64,000 bases of DNA, from assembly GCA_036971475.1 (NCBI GenBank), contig JBAIZL010000001.1, positions 153,858,544 through 153,922,543 on the forward strand, read 5' to 3'. The translations under genes were made by a program, and so were the position numbers. The notes below the pieces were generated by a model. The model saw nothing but the letters and a program-made list of their open reading frames with translations, was not told the origin of the DNA and did not search any database. Shown piece by piece: positions 1-12,669 of the stretch (positions within the stretch are counted from its first letter, which is position 1; every line of letters begins with the position of its first letter). This DNA is from Prosapia bicincta (lineage: Eukaryota; Arthropoda; Insecta; Hemiptera; Cercopidae).

Positions 1-1780
1 GATTTTAGTTGTTACAGAATACAAATATTTCGACCACGTAGAAAGACCATTTGAAATATATTGAAAATTTTAAACACACACGATTCGACTACCATGTATG
101 AAAATTTAGACTTACGAAGGAAATTTCCTATAACCCCAAAAATATCCCCTTTGAAAATGTAAATATTTAATCACTCTTTAGAGTAGTTAAACGATAGTAA
201 AACCTTCAAAGCTTAAAGAAAAAAAACAAATTTGAACCGATTGTTGATACAATGTAAAAATTCTTGTAAGTTGTCGATTTTATTCAGTGTGTTTTCAGAT
301 GTATTTAGTGTTTCGTGAAATTGTTTATGTTGTTAATGTATTTTTATTACTTACAAAATTGACAACAGCTACATTTGAAAATGATTGTGTAGCCAAAACG
401 GCCTTCGTAAACTAGTTAAAAAAAAAAAAAAACTATTATAATCCATTCCAAACGAAATATTAATTTGTTACTGTTTCAAGTTAGCTGGATCCAATTTAAG
501 ACGTTGTTTAGGCCTACTTTTACTACTTTTTCCTGGTTAGGGCACAAAGGGTTTGAAGAAATTTTGTGTTATAACTAATCTAGCCTCACGCACTGCCTTC
601 TGAATATTTTGTATATAAAAAAACAACTATATTTAGGAGAAATGTTTTCCAATTCATATTGTTTGTTTTCCATGTTCTTAATCAGTTATGCCACGTTGTA
701 CATTAAATGTCATTGATATCTCTCAATGCTTTCTACTATTTCGTTGCTATAATTTCATATCTATTTGTCATATTTACGTACCCTATAATAGGGGAGGGCT
801 TGTATACCAGACATGCCAGACTGTTTTTTTTTTTAATATTTTTTTTGTGTGTCGTACAAAACATATTTCAGAGTGTGTAAGTGTTCCAGCACAGACACTA
901 GGAATCGCTCATTATATTTACGTGGCATAGGTTTTAATAACAATGTTTACTAAAACTATACAAAATTTAATAAACAAAATCCTTGCAAACAGGTGCCGGT
1001 CTCCCGTGTATACATCAAACTTATTGAGGAGGCAGATAAACAACTAGGAAATCTTTGGGAAAGTGATCCATGTTTTTTCATCTATCTCCTAATCCCAGGT
1101 GAGATTCATATACCGACCCTAATCCTACCAATATTCACTTCGCCCTTTTTATACAACCTTATCCCCCCGCACGAGCATTGCCTACCCCTGTGAATAATCA
1201 CGGGTTAACACTTTGAGAAACGGGTTGAGGTTTTTGTAAAATATTTATATTGAACGACCAATAGTTGAAATTGTTGGTAACAAACCCCCATTTTTATTAC
1301 GGAGCTAAAACCGAGGACAGTTACAAGCTGAGGGGATGAAGAACTATATTCTTCTTACTGTACTGTGGAAAATAAGACTGGGTATATCGTGGCTACTCCG
1401 CCTTCTTTCTTGTTGATTAAAACTGAATAGTCTGCCTCCGCCCTAATCAGTCTGTAATACAGGTTTCTCTGCGCAAAGCCATCATGGTACATGCCCAGTA
1501 CGTTTGCATGGTAAAGTACCCTCCAAGTAGAACCCATCTTACCCTTTACTAACTTCGTATTTTATGTATTGTATGTTTTACATGTAACTATTATATTAAT
1601 AAAATACAAGGAGTTTGTATTCCTTCTAAAAATGTTTTTGTTGTATTTTTTTAATGCAAATTATATAGACCTGGATCCGTTACAGAATTAAAAAATAAAG
1701 CAAAATGTTACGTAGGAATCGGACTATACGGTAATATTACTTACAAAAGTTTAATGGAACTTTGTAATTAATTTTCATGA
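1..1780. other. AT-rich unique DNA left of the first array; no supported gene
   Basis: Unique AT-rich sequence. Short open frames at 688-930 (+), 993-1193 (+) and 1355-1537 (-) have no recognisable domain and look like chance. One stretch, 993-1098, has splice-like borders and is listed separately. No transposon ends or RNA genes were seen. Confidence 0.6.
993..1098 (+). other. weak candidate exon with a strong donor site
   Basis: An AG at 991-992 is followed by 106 bases with an open frame, ending in CAG|GTGAGA at 1096-1104, a near-ideal 5' splice site. The first half translates to a helix-like peptide rich in Lys, Glu and Leu (KLIEEADKQLGNLWESD). The second half becomes hydrophobic and Ile/Leu-rich, which is less convincing. 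The pyrimidine tract before the AG is poor. I do not recognise a family. A similar CAGGTRAG context recurs at 11486 and 12627, so this may instead be a dispersed repeat. Confidence 0.15.
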
Positions 1781-4700
1781 CGAAAGCATGATAGCTCGTT
1801 TCTTGATAGTTCCGCCAGCTGACATAACTTAAGTCCTGTCACGAGAGTCTATTAGCTCGTTTCTTGACAGTTCCGCCAGCTGACATTACTTAAGTCCTGT
1901 CGCGAGAGTATGATAGCTGCCTTCTTGATAGTTCCGCCAGCTGACATAACTTAAGTCCTGTCGTGAGAGTCTGATAGCTCGCTTCTTGATAGTTCCAACA
2001 GCTGACATAACTTAAGTCCTGTCACGAGAGTGTATTAGCTCGCTTTTTGATAGTTCCGCCAGCTGACATTACTTAAGTCCTGTCACGAGAGTCTATTAGC
2101 TCGCTTCTTGATAGTTCCGCCAGCTGACATAACTTAAGTCCTGTCACGAGAGTGTATTAGCTCGCTTCTTGATAGTTCCGCCAGCTGACATAACTTAAGT
2201 CCTGTCATGAGAGTGTATTAGCTCGCTTCTTGATAGTTCCGCCAGCTGACATAACTTAAGTCCTGTCACGAGAGTCTATTAGCTCGCTTCTTGATAGCTC
2301 CGCCAGCTGACATTACTTAAGTCCTGTCACGAGAGTCTATTAGCTCGCTTTTTGATAGTTCCGCCAGCTGACATAACTTAAGTCCTGTCACGACAGTCTA
2401 TTAGCTCGCTTCTTGATAGTTCCGCCAGCTGACATTACTTAAGTCCTGTCACGAGAGTCTATTAGCTCGCTTCTTGATAGTTCCGCCAGCTGACATTACT
2501 TAAGTCCTGTCACGAGAGTCTATTAGCTCGCGTCTTGATAGTTCCGCCAGCTGACATTACTTAAGTCCTGTCACGAGAGTGTATTAGCTCGCTTCTTGAT
2601 AGTTCCGCCAGCTGACATAACTTAAGTCCTGTCACGAGAGTGTATTAGCTCGCTTCTTGATAGTTCCGCCAGCTGACATAACTTAGGTCCTGTCACGAGA
2701 GTGTATTAGCTCGCTTCTTGATAGTTCCGCCAGCTGACTTAACTTAAGTCCTGTCACGAGAGTGTATTAGCTCGCTTCTTGATAGTTCCGCCAGCTAACA
2801 TAACTTAAGTCCTGTCACGAGAGTGTATTAGCTCACTTCTTGATAGTTCCGCCAGCTGACATAACTTAAGTCCTGTCACGAGGGTCTATTAGCTCGCTTC
2901 TTGATAGTTCCGCCAGCAGACATAACTTAAGTCCTGTCACGAGAGTCTATTAGCTCGCTTCTTGATAGTTCCGCCAGCAGACATAACTTAAGTCCTGTCA
3001 CGAGAGTCTATTAGCTCGCTTCTTGATAGTTCCGCCAGCTGACATAACTTAAGTCCTGTCACGAGAGTGTATTAGCTCGCTTCTTGATAGTTCCGCCAGC
3101 TGACATTACTTAGGTCCTGTCACGAGAGTCTATTAGCTCGCTTCTTGATAGTTCCGCCAGCTGACATTACTTAAGTCCTGTCACGAGAGTGTATTAGCTC
3201 GCTTCTTGATAGTTCCGCCAGCTGACATTACTTAAGTCCTGTCACGAGAGTCTATTAGCTCGCTTCTTGATAGTTCCGCCAGCTGACATTACTTTAATCT
3301 TGTCACGAGAGTGTATTAGCTCGCTTCTTGATAGTTCCGCCAGCTGACATAACTTAAGTCCTGTCACGAAAGTCTATTAGCTCGCTTCTTGATAGTTCCG
3401 CCAGCTGACATAACTTAAGTCCTGTCACGAGAGTGTATTAGCTCGCTTTTTGATAGTTCCGCCAGCTGACATTACTTAAGTCCTGTCACGAGAGTCTATT
3501 AGCTCGCTTCTTGATAGTTCCGCCAGCTGACATAACTTAAGTCCTGTCACGAGAGTCTATTAGCTCGCTTCTTGATAATTCCGCCAGCTGACATAACTTA
3601 AGTCCTGTCACGAGAGTCTATTAGCTCGCTTCTTGATAGTTCCGCCAGCTGACATAACTTAAGTCCTGTCACGAGAGTCTATTAGCTCGCTTCTTGATAG
3701 TTCCGCCAGATGACATTACTTAAGTCCTGTCACGAGAGTGTATTAGCCCGCTTCTTGATAGTTCCGCCAGCTTACATTACTTAAGTCCTGTCACGAGAGT
3801 GTATTAGCTCGCTTCTTGATAGTTCCGCCAGCTGACATTACTTAAGTCCTGTCACGAGAATCTAATAGCTCGCTTCTTGATAGTTCCGCCAGCTGACATT
3901 ACTTAAGTCCTGTCACGAGAGTCTATTAGCTCGCTTCTTGATAGTTCCGCCAGCTGACATAACTTAAGTCTTGTCACGAGAGTCTATTAGCTCGCTTCTT
4001 GATAGTTCCGCCAGCTGAAATTACTTAAGTCCTGTCACGAGAGTTTATTAGCTCGCTTCTTGATAGTTCCGCCAGCTGACATAACTTAAGTCCTGTCACG
4101 AGAGTCTATTAGCTCGATTCTTGGTAGTTCCGCCAGCTGACATAACTTAAGACCTGTAACGAGAGTGTATTAGCTCGCTTCTTGATAGTTCCGCCAGCTG
4201 ACATTACTTAAGTCCTGTCACGAGAGTCTATTAGCTCGCTTCTTGATAATTCCGCCAGCTGACATAACTTAAGTCCTGTCACGAGAGTGTATTAGCTCGC
4301 TTCTTGATAGTTCCGCCAGCTGACATAACTTAAGTCCTGTCGTGAGAGTCTGATAGCTCGCTTCTTGATAGTTCCAACAGCTGACATAACTTAAGTCCTG
4401 TCACGAGAGTGTATTAGCTCGCTTTTTGATAGTTCCGCCAGCTGACATTACTTAAGTCCTGTCACGAGAGTCTATTAGCTCGCTTCTTGATAGTTCCGCC
4501 AGCTGACATAACTTAAGTCCTGTCACGAGAGTGTATTAGCTCGCTTCTTGATAGTTCCGCCAGCTGACATAACTTAAGTCCTGTCATGAGAGTGTATTAG
4601 CTCGCTTCTTGATAGTTCCGCCAGCTGACATAACTTAAGTCCTGTCACGAGAGTCTATTAGCTCGCTTCTTGATAGCTCCGCCAGCTGACATTACTTAAG

Positions 4701-6771
4701 TCCTGTCACGAGAGTCTATTAGCTCGCTTTTTGATAGTTCCGCCAGCTGACATAACTTAAGTCCTGTCACGACAGTCTATTAGCTCGCTTCTTGATAGTT
4801 CCGCCAGCTGACATTACTTAAGTCCTGTCACGAGAGTCTATTAGCTCGCTTCTTGATAGTTCCGCCAGCTGACATTACTTAAGTCCTGTCACGAGAGTCT
4901 ATTAGCTCGCGTCTTGATAGTTCCGCCAGCTGACATTACTTAAGTCCTGTCACGAGAGTGTATTAGCTCGCTTCTTGATAGTTCCGCCAGCTGACATAAC
5001 TTAAGTCCTGTCACGAGAGTGTATTAGCTCGCTTCTTGATAGTTCCGCCAGCTGACATAACTTAGGTCCTGTCACGAGAGTGTATTAGCTCGCTTCTTGA
5101 TAGTTCCGCCAGCTGACTTAACTTAAGTCCTGTCACGAGAGTGTATTAGCTCGCTTCTTGATAGTTCCGCCAGCTAACATAACTTAAGTCCTGTCACGAG
5201 AGTGTATTAGCTCACTTCTTGATAGTTCCGCCAGCTGACATAACTTAAGTCCTGTCACGAGGGTCTATTAGCTCGCTTCTTGATAGTTCCGCCAGCAGAC
5301 ATAACTTAAGTCCTGTCACGAGAGTCTATTAGCTCGCTTCTTGATAGTTCCGCCAGCAGACATAACTTAAGTCCTGTCACGAGAGTCTATTAGCTCGCTT
5401 CTTGATAGTTCCGCCAGCTGACATAACTTAAGTCCTGTCACGAGAGTGTATTAGCTCGCTTCTTGATAGTTCCGCCAGCTGACATTACTTAGGTCCTGTC
5501 ACGAGAGTCTATTAGCTCGCTTCTTGATAGTTCCGCCAGCTGACATTACTTAAGTCCTGTCACGAGAGTGTATTAGCTCGCTTCTTGATAGTTCCGCCAG
5601 CTGACATTACTTAAGTCCTGTCACGAGAGTCTATTAGCTCGCTTCTTGATAGTTCCGCCAGCTGACATTACTTTAATCTTGTCACGAGAGTGTATTAGCT
5701 CGCTTCTTGATAGTTCCGCCAGCTGACATAACTTAAGTCCTGTCACGAGAGTCTATTAGCTCGCTTCTTGATAGTTCCGCCAGCTGACATAACTTAAGTC
5801 CTGTCACGAGAGTGTATTAGCTCGCTTTTTGATAGTTCCGCCAGCTGACATTACTTAAGTCCTGTCACGAGAGTCTATTAGCTCGCTTCTTGATAGTTCC
5901 GCCAGCTGACATAACTTAAGTCCTGTCACGAGAGTCTATTAGCTCGCTTCTTGATAATTCCGCCAGCTGACATAACTTAAGTCCTGTCACGAGAGTCTAT
6001 TAGCTCGCTTCTTGATAGTTCCGCCAGCTGACATAACTTAAGTCCTGTCACGAGAGTCTATTAGCTCGCTTCTTGATAGTTCCGCCAGATGACATTACTT
6101 AAGTCCTGTCACGAGAGTGTATTAGCCCGCTTCTTGATAGTTCCGCCAGCTTACATTACTTAAGTCCTGTCACGAGAGTGTATTAGCTCGCTTCTTGATA
6201 GTTCCGCCAGCTGACATTACTTAAGTCCTGTCACGAGAATCTAATAGCTCGCTTCTTGATAGTTCCGCCAGCTGACATTACTTAAGTATTGTCACGAGAG
6301 TCTATTAGCTCGCTTCTTGATAGTTCCGCCAGCTGACATAACTTAAGTCTTGTCACGAGAGTCTATTAGCTCGCTTCTTGATAGTTCCGCCAGCTGAAAT
6401 TACTTACGTCCTGTCACGAGAGTCTATTAGCTCGATTCTTGATAGTTCCGCCAGCTGACATAACTTAAGACCTGTAACGAGAGTGTATTAGCTCGCTTCT
6501 TGATAGTTCCGCCAGCTGACATTACTTAAGTCCTGTCACGAGAGTCTATTAGCTCGCTTCTTGATAATTCCGCCAGCTGACATAACTTAAGTCCTGTCAC
6601 GAGAGTGTATTAGCTCGCTTCTTGATAGTTCCGCCAGCTGACATAACTTAAGTCCTGTCACGAGGGTCTATTAGCTCGCTTCTTGATAGTTCCGCCAGCT
6701 GACATAACTTAAGTCCTGTCACGAGAGTGTATTAGCTCGCTTCTTGATAGTTCCGCCAGCTGACATAATTT
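1781..6771. repeat. 61-bp satellite/minisatellite array, about 82 units
   Basis: Tandem units of exactly 61 bp; for example, the same phase occurs at 3011 and 3072. Each unit holds TTAGCTCGCTTCTTGATAGT, then TTCCGCCAGCTGACATAACT, then TAAGTCCTGTCACGAGAG. The first three units (about 1781-1960) are the most diverged, while the interior is very uniform. The common variants are an A/T change in the ACATAACT/ACATTACT segment and GTCTATT/GTGTATT. Every unit carries an imperfect 20-bp palindrome centred on CTTAAG. A 39-unit block is duplicated inside the array. Reading frames are interrupted, so it is not coding. Confidence 0.97.
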
Positions 6772-6779
6772 ACGTTTAA

Positions 6780-9470
6780 GTATAAGTGAAGCGATATCCA
6801 GCTAAAGTAATACAAATGAAGCGGACATCCAGCTATAGTAATGCAACCAAAGCGGACATCCAGCTGTAGTAGTACAACCAAAGCGGACATCCAGCTATAG
6901 TAGTACAACTGAAGCGGACATCCAGCTATAGTAGTACAAAAGAAGCGGACATATAGCTATAGTAGTTCAACCAAAGCGGACATCCAGCTATAGTAGTACA
7001 ACTGAAGCGGACATCCAGCTATAGTAGTTCAACCAAAGCGGACATCCAGCTATAGTAGTACAACTGAAGCGGACATCCAGCTATAGTAGTACAAAAGAAG
7101 CGGACATATAGCTATAGTAGTTCAACCAATGCGGACATCCAGCTATAGTAGTACAACTGAAGCGGACATCCAGCTATAGTAGTTCAACCAAAGCGGACAT
7201 CCAGCTATAGTAGTACAACTGAAGCGGACATCCAGCTATAGTAGTACAACTGAAGCGGACATCCAGCTATAGTAGTTCAACCAAAGCGGACATCCAGCTA
7301 TAGTAGTACAACTGAAGCGGACATCCAGCTATAGTAGTTCAACCAAAGCGGACATCCAGCTATAGTAGTACAACTGAAGCGGACATCCAGCTATAGTAAT
7401 GCAACCAAAGCGGACATCCAGCTGTAGTAGTACAACCAAAGCGGACATCCAGCTATAGTAGTACAACTGAAGCGGACATCCAGCTATAGTAGTACAAAAG
7501 AAGCGGACATATAGCTATAGTAGTTCAACCACAGCTGACATACAGCTATAGTAGTACAACTGAAGCGGACATCTAGCTATAGTAGTTCAACCAAAGCGGA
7601 CATCCAGCTATAGTAGTACAACTGAAGCGGACATCCAGCTATAGTAGTACAAAAGAAGCGGACATATAGCTATAGTAGTTCAACCAATGCGGACATCCAG
7701 CTATAGTAGTACAACTGAAGCGGACATCCAGCTATAGTAGTACAACTGAAGCGGACATCTAGATATAGTAGTACAACTGAAGCGGACATCCAGCTATAGT
7801 AGTACAAAAGAAGCGGACATATAGCTATAGTAGTTCAACCAATGCGGACATCCAGCTATAGTAGTACAACTGAAGCGGACATCCAGCTATAGTAGTTCAA
7901 CCAAAGCGGACATCCAGCTATAGTAGTACAACTGAAGCGGACATCCAGCTATAGTAGTACAAAAGAAGCGGACATCCAGCTATAGTAGTTCAACCAATGC
8001 GGACATCCAGCTATAGTAGTACAACTGAAGCGGACATCCAGCTATAGTAGTACAAAAGAAGCGGACATATAGCTATAGTAGTTCAACCAATGCGGACATC
8101 CAGCTATAGTAGTACAACTGAAGCGGACATCCAGCTATAGTAGTTCAACCAAAGCGGACATCTAGCTATAGTAGTACAACTGAAGCGGACATCCAGCTAT
8201 AGTAGTACAAAAGAAGCGGACATCCAGCTATAGTAGTTCAACCAATGCGGACATCCAGCTATAGTAGTACAACTGAAGCGGACATCCAGCTATAGTAGTA
8301 CAAAAGAAGCGGACATATAGCTATAGTAGTTCAACCAATGCGGGCATCCAGCTATAGTAGTACAACTGAAGCGGACATCCAGCTATAGTAGTTCAACCAA
8401 AGCGGACATCCAGCTATAGTAGTACAACTGAAGCGGACATCCAGCTATAGTAGTACAACTGAAGCGGACATCCAGCTATAGTAGTTCAACCAAAGCGGAC
8501 ATCCAGCTATAGTAGTACAACTGAAGCGGACATCCAGCTATAGTAGTTCAACCAAAGCGGACATCCAGCTATAGTAGTACAACCGAATCGGTCATTAGCT
8601 ATAGTAGTTCAACCAAAGTGGAAATCCAGCTATGGTAGTACAACTGAAGCGGACATCCAGCTATAGTAGTACAACTGAAGCGGACATCCAGCTACAGTAG
8701 TACAACTGAAGCGGACATCCAGCTATAGTAGTACAATCGAATCGGTCATTAGCTATAGTAGTTCAACCAAAGTGGAAATCCAGCTATGGTAGTACAACTG
8801 AAGCGGACATCCATCTATAGTAGTACAACTGAAGCGGACATCCATCTATAGTAGTACAACTGAAGCGGACATCCATCTATAGTAGTACAACTGAAGCGGA
8901 CATCCATCTATAGTAGTACAACTGAAGCGGACATCCAGCTATAGTAGTACAACCGAATCGGTCATTAGCTATAGTAGTTCAACCAAAGTGGAAATCCAGC
9001 TATGGTAGTACAACTGAAGCGGACATCCAGCTATAGTAGTACAACTGAAGCGGACATCCAGCTATAGTAGTACAACTGAAGCGGACATCCAGCTATAGTA
9101 GTACAACCGAATCGGTCATTAGCTATAGTAGTTCAACCAAAGTGGAAATCCAGCTATGGTAGTACAACTGAAGCGGACATCCATCTATAGTAGTACAACT
9201 GAAGCGGACATCCATCTATAGTAGTACAACTGAAGCGGACATCCATCTATAGTAGTACAACTGAAGCGGACATCCATCTATAGTAGTACAACTGAAGCGG
9301 ACATCCAGCTATAGTAGTACAACCGAATCGGTCATTAGCTATAGTAGTTCAACCAAAGTGGAAATCCAGCTATGGTAGTACAACTGAAGCGGACATCCAT
9401 CTATAGTAGTACAACTGAAGCGGACATCCAGCTAAAGTAATACAACTGAAGCAGTCATTCAGTTAAAGTA
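6780..9470. repeat. 31-bp minisatellite array, about 87 units, with 370-bp higher-order units
   Basis: Period 31, core GCGGACATCCAGCTATAGTA followed by GTACAACTGAA. Variants are TTCAACCAAA, ACAAAAGAA and a 30-bp type containing ATCGGTCATTAGC. It starts within about 10 bases of the end of the 61-bp array. From 8590 onward the ATCGGTCATT type recurs at 8591, 8745, 8961, 9115 and 9331, so spacings alternate 154 and 216 bp, giving a 370-bp higher-order unit. The first and last units share the diverged form CTAAAGTAATAC, an old edge sequence. Not coding. Confidence 0.97.
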
Positions 9471-12400
9471 AAATAATTTAGGAATAAGTAAATTTGTTAT
9501 TGCAAGTTTATAGTGCATGGCACAAGTGTAAAATGCGTCGCATAAGTCTTCAAAAAGTAATTTTGAAATGTAACCTGCTTAGGATGTTGCTAAGTATTCC
9601 AATTTATTCTTTACTCTTGCAATTACATAGTGTAAATATTGTATTAAAATCAAGCGAAATAAATTAATTTAGTAGTGAAGTGTGTTTCTTGCTATGATAA
9701 TACTTTATTTACAGTTCAAGTATGTCTTGTATATGCAATTAGTGAAATGGGAATTATTTTTTAGATATATTTATAAACGCAAATAACAGCAATGGTTGCT
9801 TAAGTGGAACTATTCAACAGTTATTAAAGTAGAAACCCCTTTTAGTTTTCTGTTACCGCTTGTCACATTTCTTGTTCAGAATCTGGTTTTACTGATCACA
9901 TATTCTGCTCCATCTGTCCTCTGCACAAAAGCTCCTAATTGTGTACAATAATAACACGGGCGAAGTGTTTAACTGAAGAAAAGCAATATTTCAAAGCTAG
10001 TATTTAACATATTTACATTAACAGTCTGTTACTTGTATTTAGTAAAAACGTTTGGTTTACAATTCCCTTTAGAGATACAGCTGGTTAGAAAATGTATTAA
10101 ATATAAATACTTGGGTTTATTCTTGGAAGCCCTATTTGCTTATTGTTGAGAACATTTAAATGCCTGTATGTGTAACTTTATTTGTCTTTATGTCTTAGTT
10201 GTCTATTAAATTAGTTTATATTACTCTTTGACCTATCCATTAAGGAAAAGTTCTTCTTGAAATGTTTCAATCATATTCTACAAAACAGTAAAATTTGGAA
10301 ATTTTAATTAATGTAGTAATTTTTTATAAAAATTTGAAATTTGCTATTTTATTGTTTTTCTGTTCACAGGTATACTTCTTACGAAAAAATTAAAGTTTAA
10401 TTGTAGTTTCAAAGTTGGTGAGTAAAATAAAAGTTGTTTAAGTGTTTAGTTTTTATAAGATGCTACTGGTCAATGGCGCCCAATTGCGTTCCACCCAAAT
10501 CATATGGTTTCTTCCGATTAACAGAAGTACTAAAAAATTTTATTTCCACTTCTTTTACTTGCATTTAACTATGTACTCAATCGTTTCTGATTAAGTTTTT
10601 CTCTTTAATTCTTTGTTACAGAAATTATAAAGACGCATAAATAACTAAATATTGATTTACTGGATAAATAAATGCGTGCTTGTTTTTTTTATTATTTTGG
10701 TTTGTTTTGTTTTACAAGTCGCGAACAACTTTTCAAGTGCTAGCAGGTTAAACATCTCTCTGACTCCCAGGAAGACCCAGTTTACTTCAGAGGAGCGCCC
10801 CCCTTGATAACCAGGTTTCTTTTCCACTGCTACTACCAAGGAAACCATATAAGGAATGCATTCCTCCGCGATAGGATTTACTCTTTACCTTACTCCTATA
10901 TGCTACTTGCAAACTTTTCCATAACCGCCGTAAGTATATCCTAACAATGAATGAGCGATTCATTGTACTGTACTTTTAAATTTTTATCTAGTAACGTATC
11001 TTTACTGCAATTTTCAGCCCGTTAGAGCAGACTAAACACGTTTTTAAAATATGTATTTCTGCCAATGGAGTTTCGATAAGGCAACCAACAATTCATTCTT
11101 ATTTGTTTCAATTGTTTCAACTTAAAGAAAATTTTTGTTGATTTACATTCGAACTATTTAAAATTAAAATCTACTACAGTTTTTCAGATTTGCAGTTAAA
11201 TAATTTTAGAATGAAGTTTTAATCTGTTTTTCCTATTTAGGTTTTTATTTAATACTTAGTTGAAGTCTCTTAATTTATTAATACTTTTCCACCTTTTAAC
11301 TAAATCACCTTTTGGGTATAGATTTATTCTTAGTTTCCCTCGTCTTTCATTATCTTCATCTTCTTTTTTTCTCTAGACAGTTGATGTTTTCTTCATCATC
11401 ACGTTATTTATTTACTATTTAGCGAGTTGACGACACCTCTTACCGCCCCTCCTACCTCCAATTGGGAGATTTATTCCATTCCAGGTAAGCGGTCCCAACT
11501 ATATGAAATCATTATTTTCTTTATTTTTGTACCAAGGATCATTTCCTCGGTACTATCTAAACCCTTATTCTTTGCTTTAGACTATTCCTTCTTCCCTATG
11601 GTCCCAAAGAAGCCTGACCAGGACGCTACACTTCACTCGTGATGCTGTACACGTGTTATACCGATGGGTTTTATGGCCCTGTGCACGTATTCACAAAACT
11701 TGCCTATCCTACTTGCCCAAGACAGTCTCACCGGTTGATCGTGTTACAGCCACAAACATTTTCGTTATTAACGACAGCATAACAACAGTACATAAAGCAA
11801 ATAGACGTCCTTTTCTTTATTCCTAATTTAAAAAAAATTCCCATGCACTAATTACTCCTTAAAGAGACACAATATACTTTGTTTTAAACGGTAAAAAGTA
11901 AATGAGTAAGAAATGAGTAGAATGAGTGTTTTGACTAACAGTTGTATTACCGTAAATCCTGTAACAATAGTAAACGTGTAGATAACAAAGGCGAAGTGGA
12001 CAACAAGGGTTAAATAAGCAAATTGACAAACAAAAACTCTACAACAATCGTGTTTTGCATTTCGCAACCGTCTAGGATGACGTCATTTCGAGCTATGTAT
12101 TATTCACTTCTATGTATTCATTGAAGCATTACAAATGGCTACAATTAGATTTGTATACAATTAGCGAACGCCTAAAAACGTCATTCCGATAAGATAAAAC
12201 AAATATTAGTGAAATGCCAATCAAAGGATAAATAAATGCGGAACTGTTGTGTACTCCGTTTTCATAAGCCGACAATTTAACAAAATCGTTGTAGATTTTT
12301 AGAATCGAGTCGGCGGTTTTTTATTTGTTTGTTTGCTACTACCTACGAATCGTATTTAAGGTTTACTTTAAACTTTTTACTGTTATCTCGTTTATTAATT

Positions 12401-12603
12401 TAATGTTTATATTTGAAAATAGTTTCAATAGCTCTTGACAGTTTTGAGAAAAAAGTTTTTTCGCAATAATCTCTTAACCGTGGTATTTGCGAAGGTTTTA
12501 TAAACATGTCTACCCTGTCGCCTGTGTTTATTGACAACCTCTACATTTTTGTAGTAAATCATGAAGGAAACTGTACCTGGTTTGTCAGTAGGGAACCTGT
12601 GAT
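9471..12603. other. AT-rich unique DNA; no recognised gene
   Basis: Mostly unique. Short open frames at 10657-10848 (-), 11427-11642 (+), 11852-12067 (-) and 12425-12655 (-) show no known domain. A palindromic TGACGTCA lies at about 12076 and has no gene beside it. A two-exon 3'-end candidate at 10370-10672 is listed separately. The sequence around 11486 (CAGGTAAGCGGTCCC) resembles that at 12627 and hints at a dispersed repeat. Confidence 0.6.
10370..10672 (+). other. candidate last two exons of an unknown gene
   Basis: A pyrimidine-rich tract ends in TTCACAG at 10369. The next 48 bases (10370-10417) are open only in the third frame and end at a GTGAGT donor. The putative 204-bp intron (10418-10621) closes with a good pyrimidine tract and TTACAG. 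Joining in frame gives a short Lys-rich tail that stops at 10642-10644, and an AATAAA lies at 10667-10672. Acceptor, donor, second acceptor, stop and polyadenylation signal in the right order is better than I would expect by chance. The encoded peptide is only about 22 residues here and matches nothing I know. Upstream exons, if any, lie beyond the 31-bp array or are not visible. Confidence 0.25.
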
Positions 12604-12669
12604 CCTGGTAGGGAATATGTACTTCAGGTAAGCGACCCTGTGAAAATGATCCCAATTATCCCTACCAGG
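12604..12669. other. perfect 11-bp inverted repeat at the edge of the 173-bp array
   Basis: CCTGGTAGGGA at 12604-12614 is matched by TCCCTACCAGG at 12659-12669, with a 44-base loop that contains CAGGTAAGCGACCC. It sits at the left border of the 173-bp array and looks like a diverged founder or edge unit, since array units also pair CCAGG with CCTGG. Confidence 0.6.

Noticed and set aside
1781..6771. CRISPR array (regular repeats)
   Set aside because: Units are contiguous with no unique spacers, and the context is animal DNA.
12076..12083. TGACGTCA as a CRE promoter element
   Set aside because: One palindromic octamer without an adjacent gene is not enough. Another occurs near 40293 in the hAT region.
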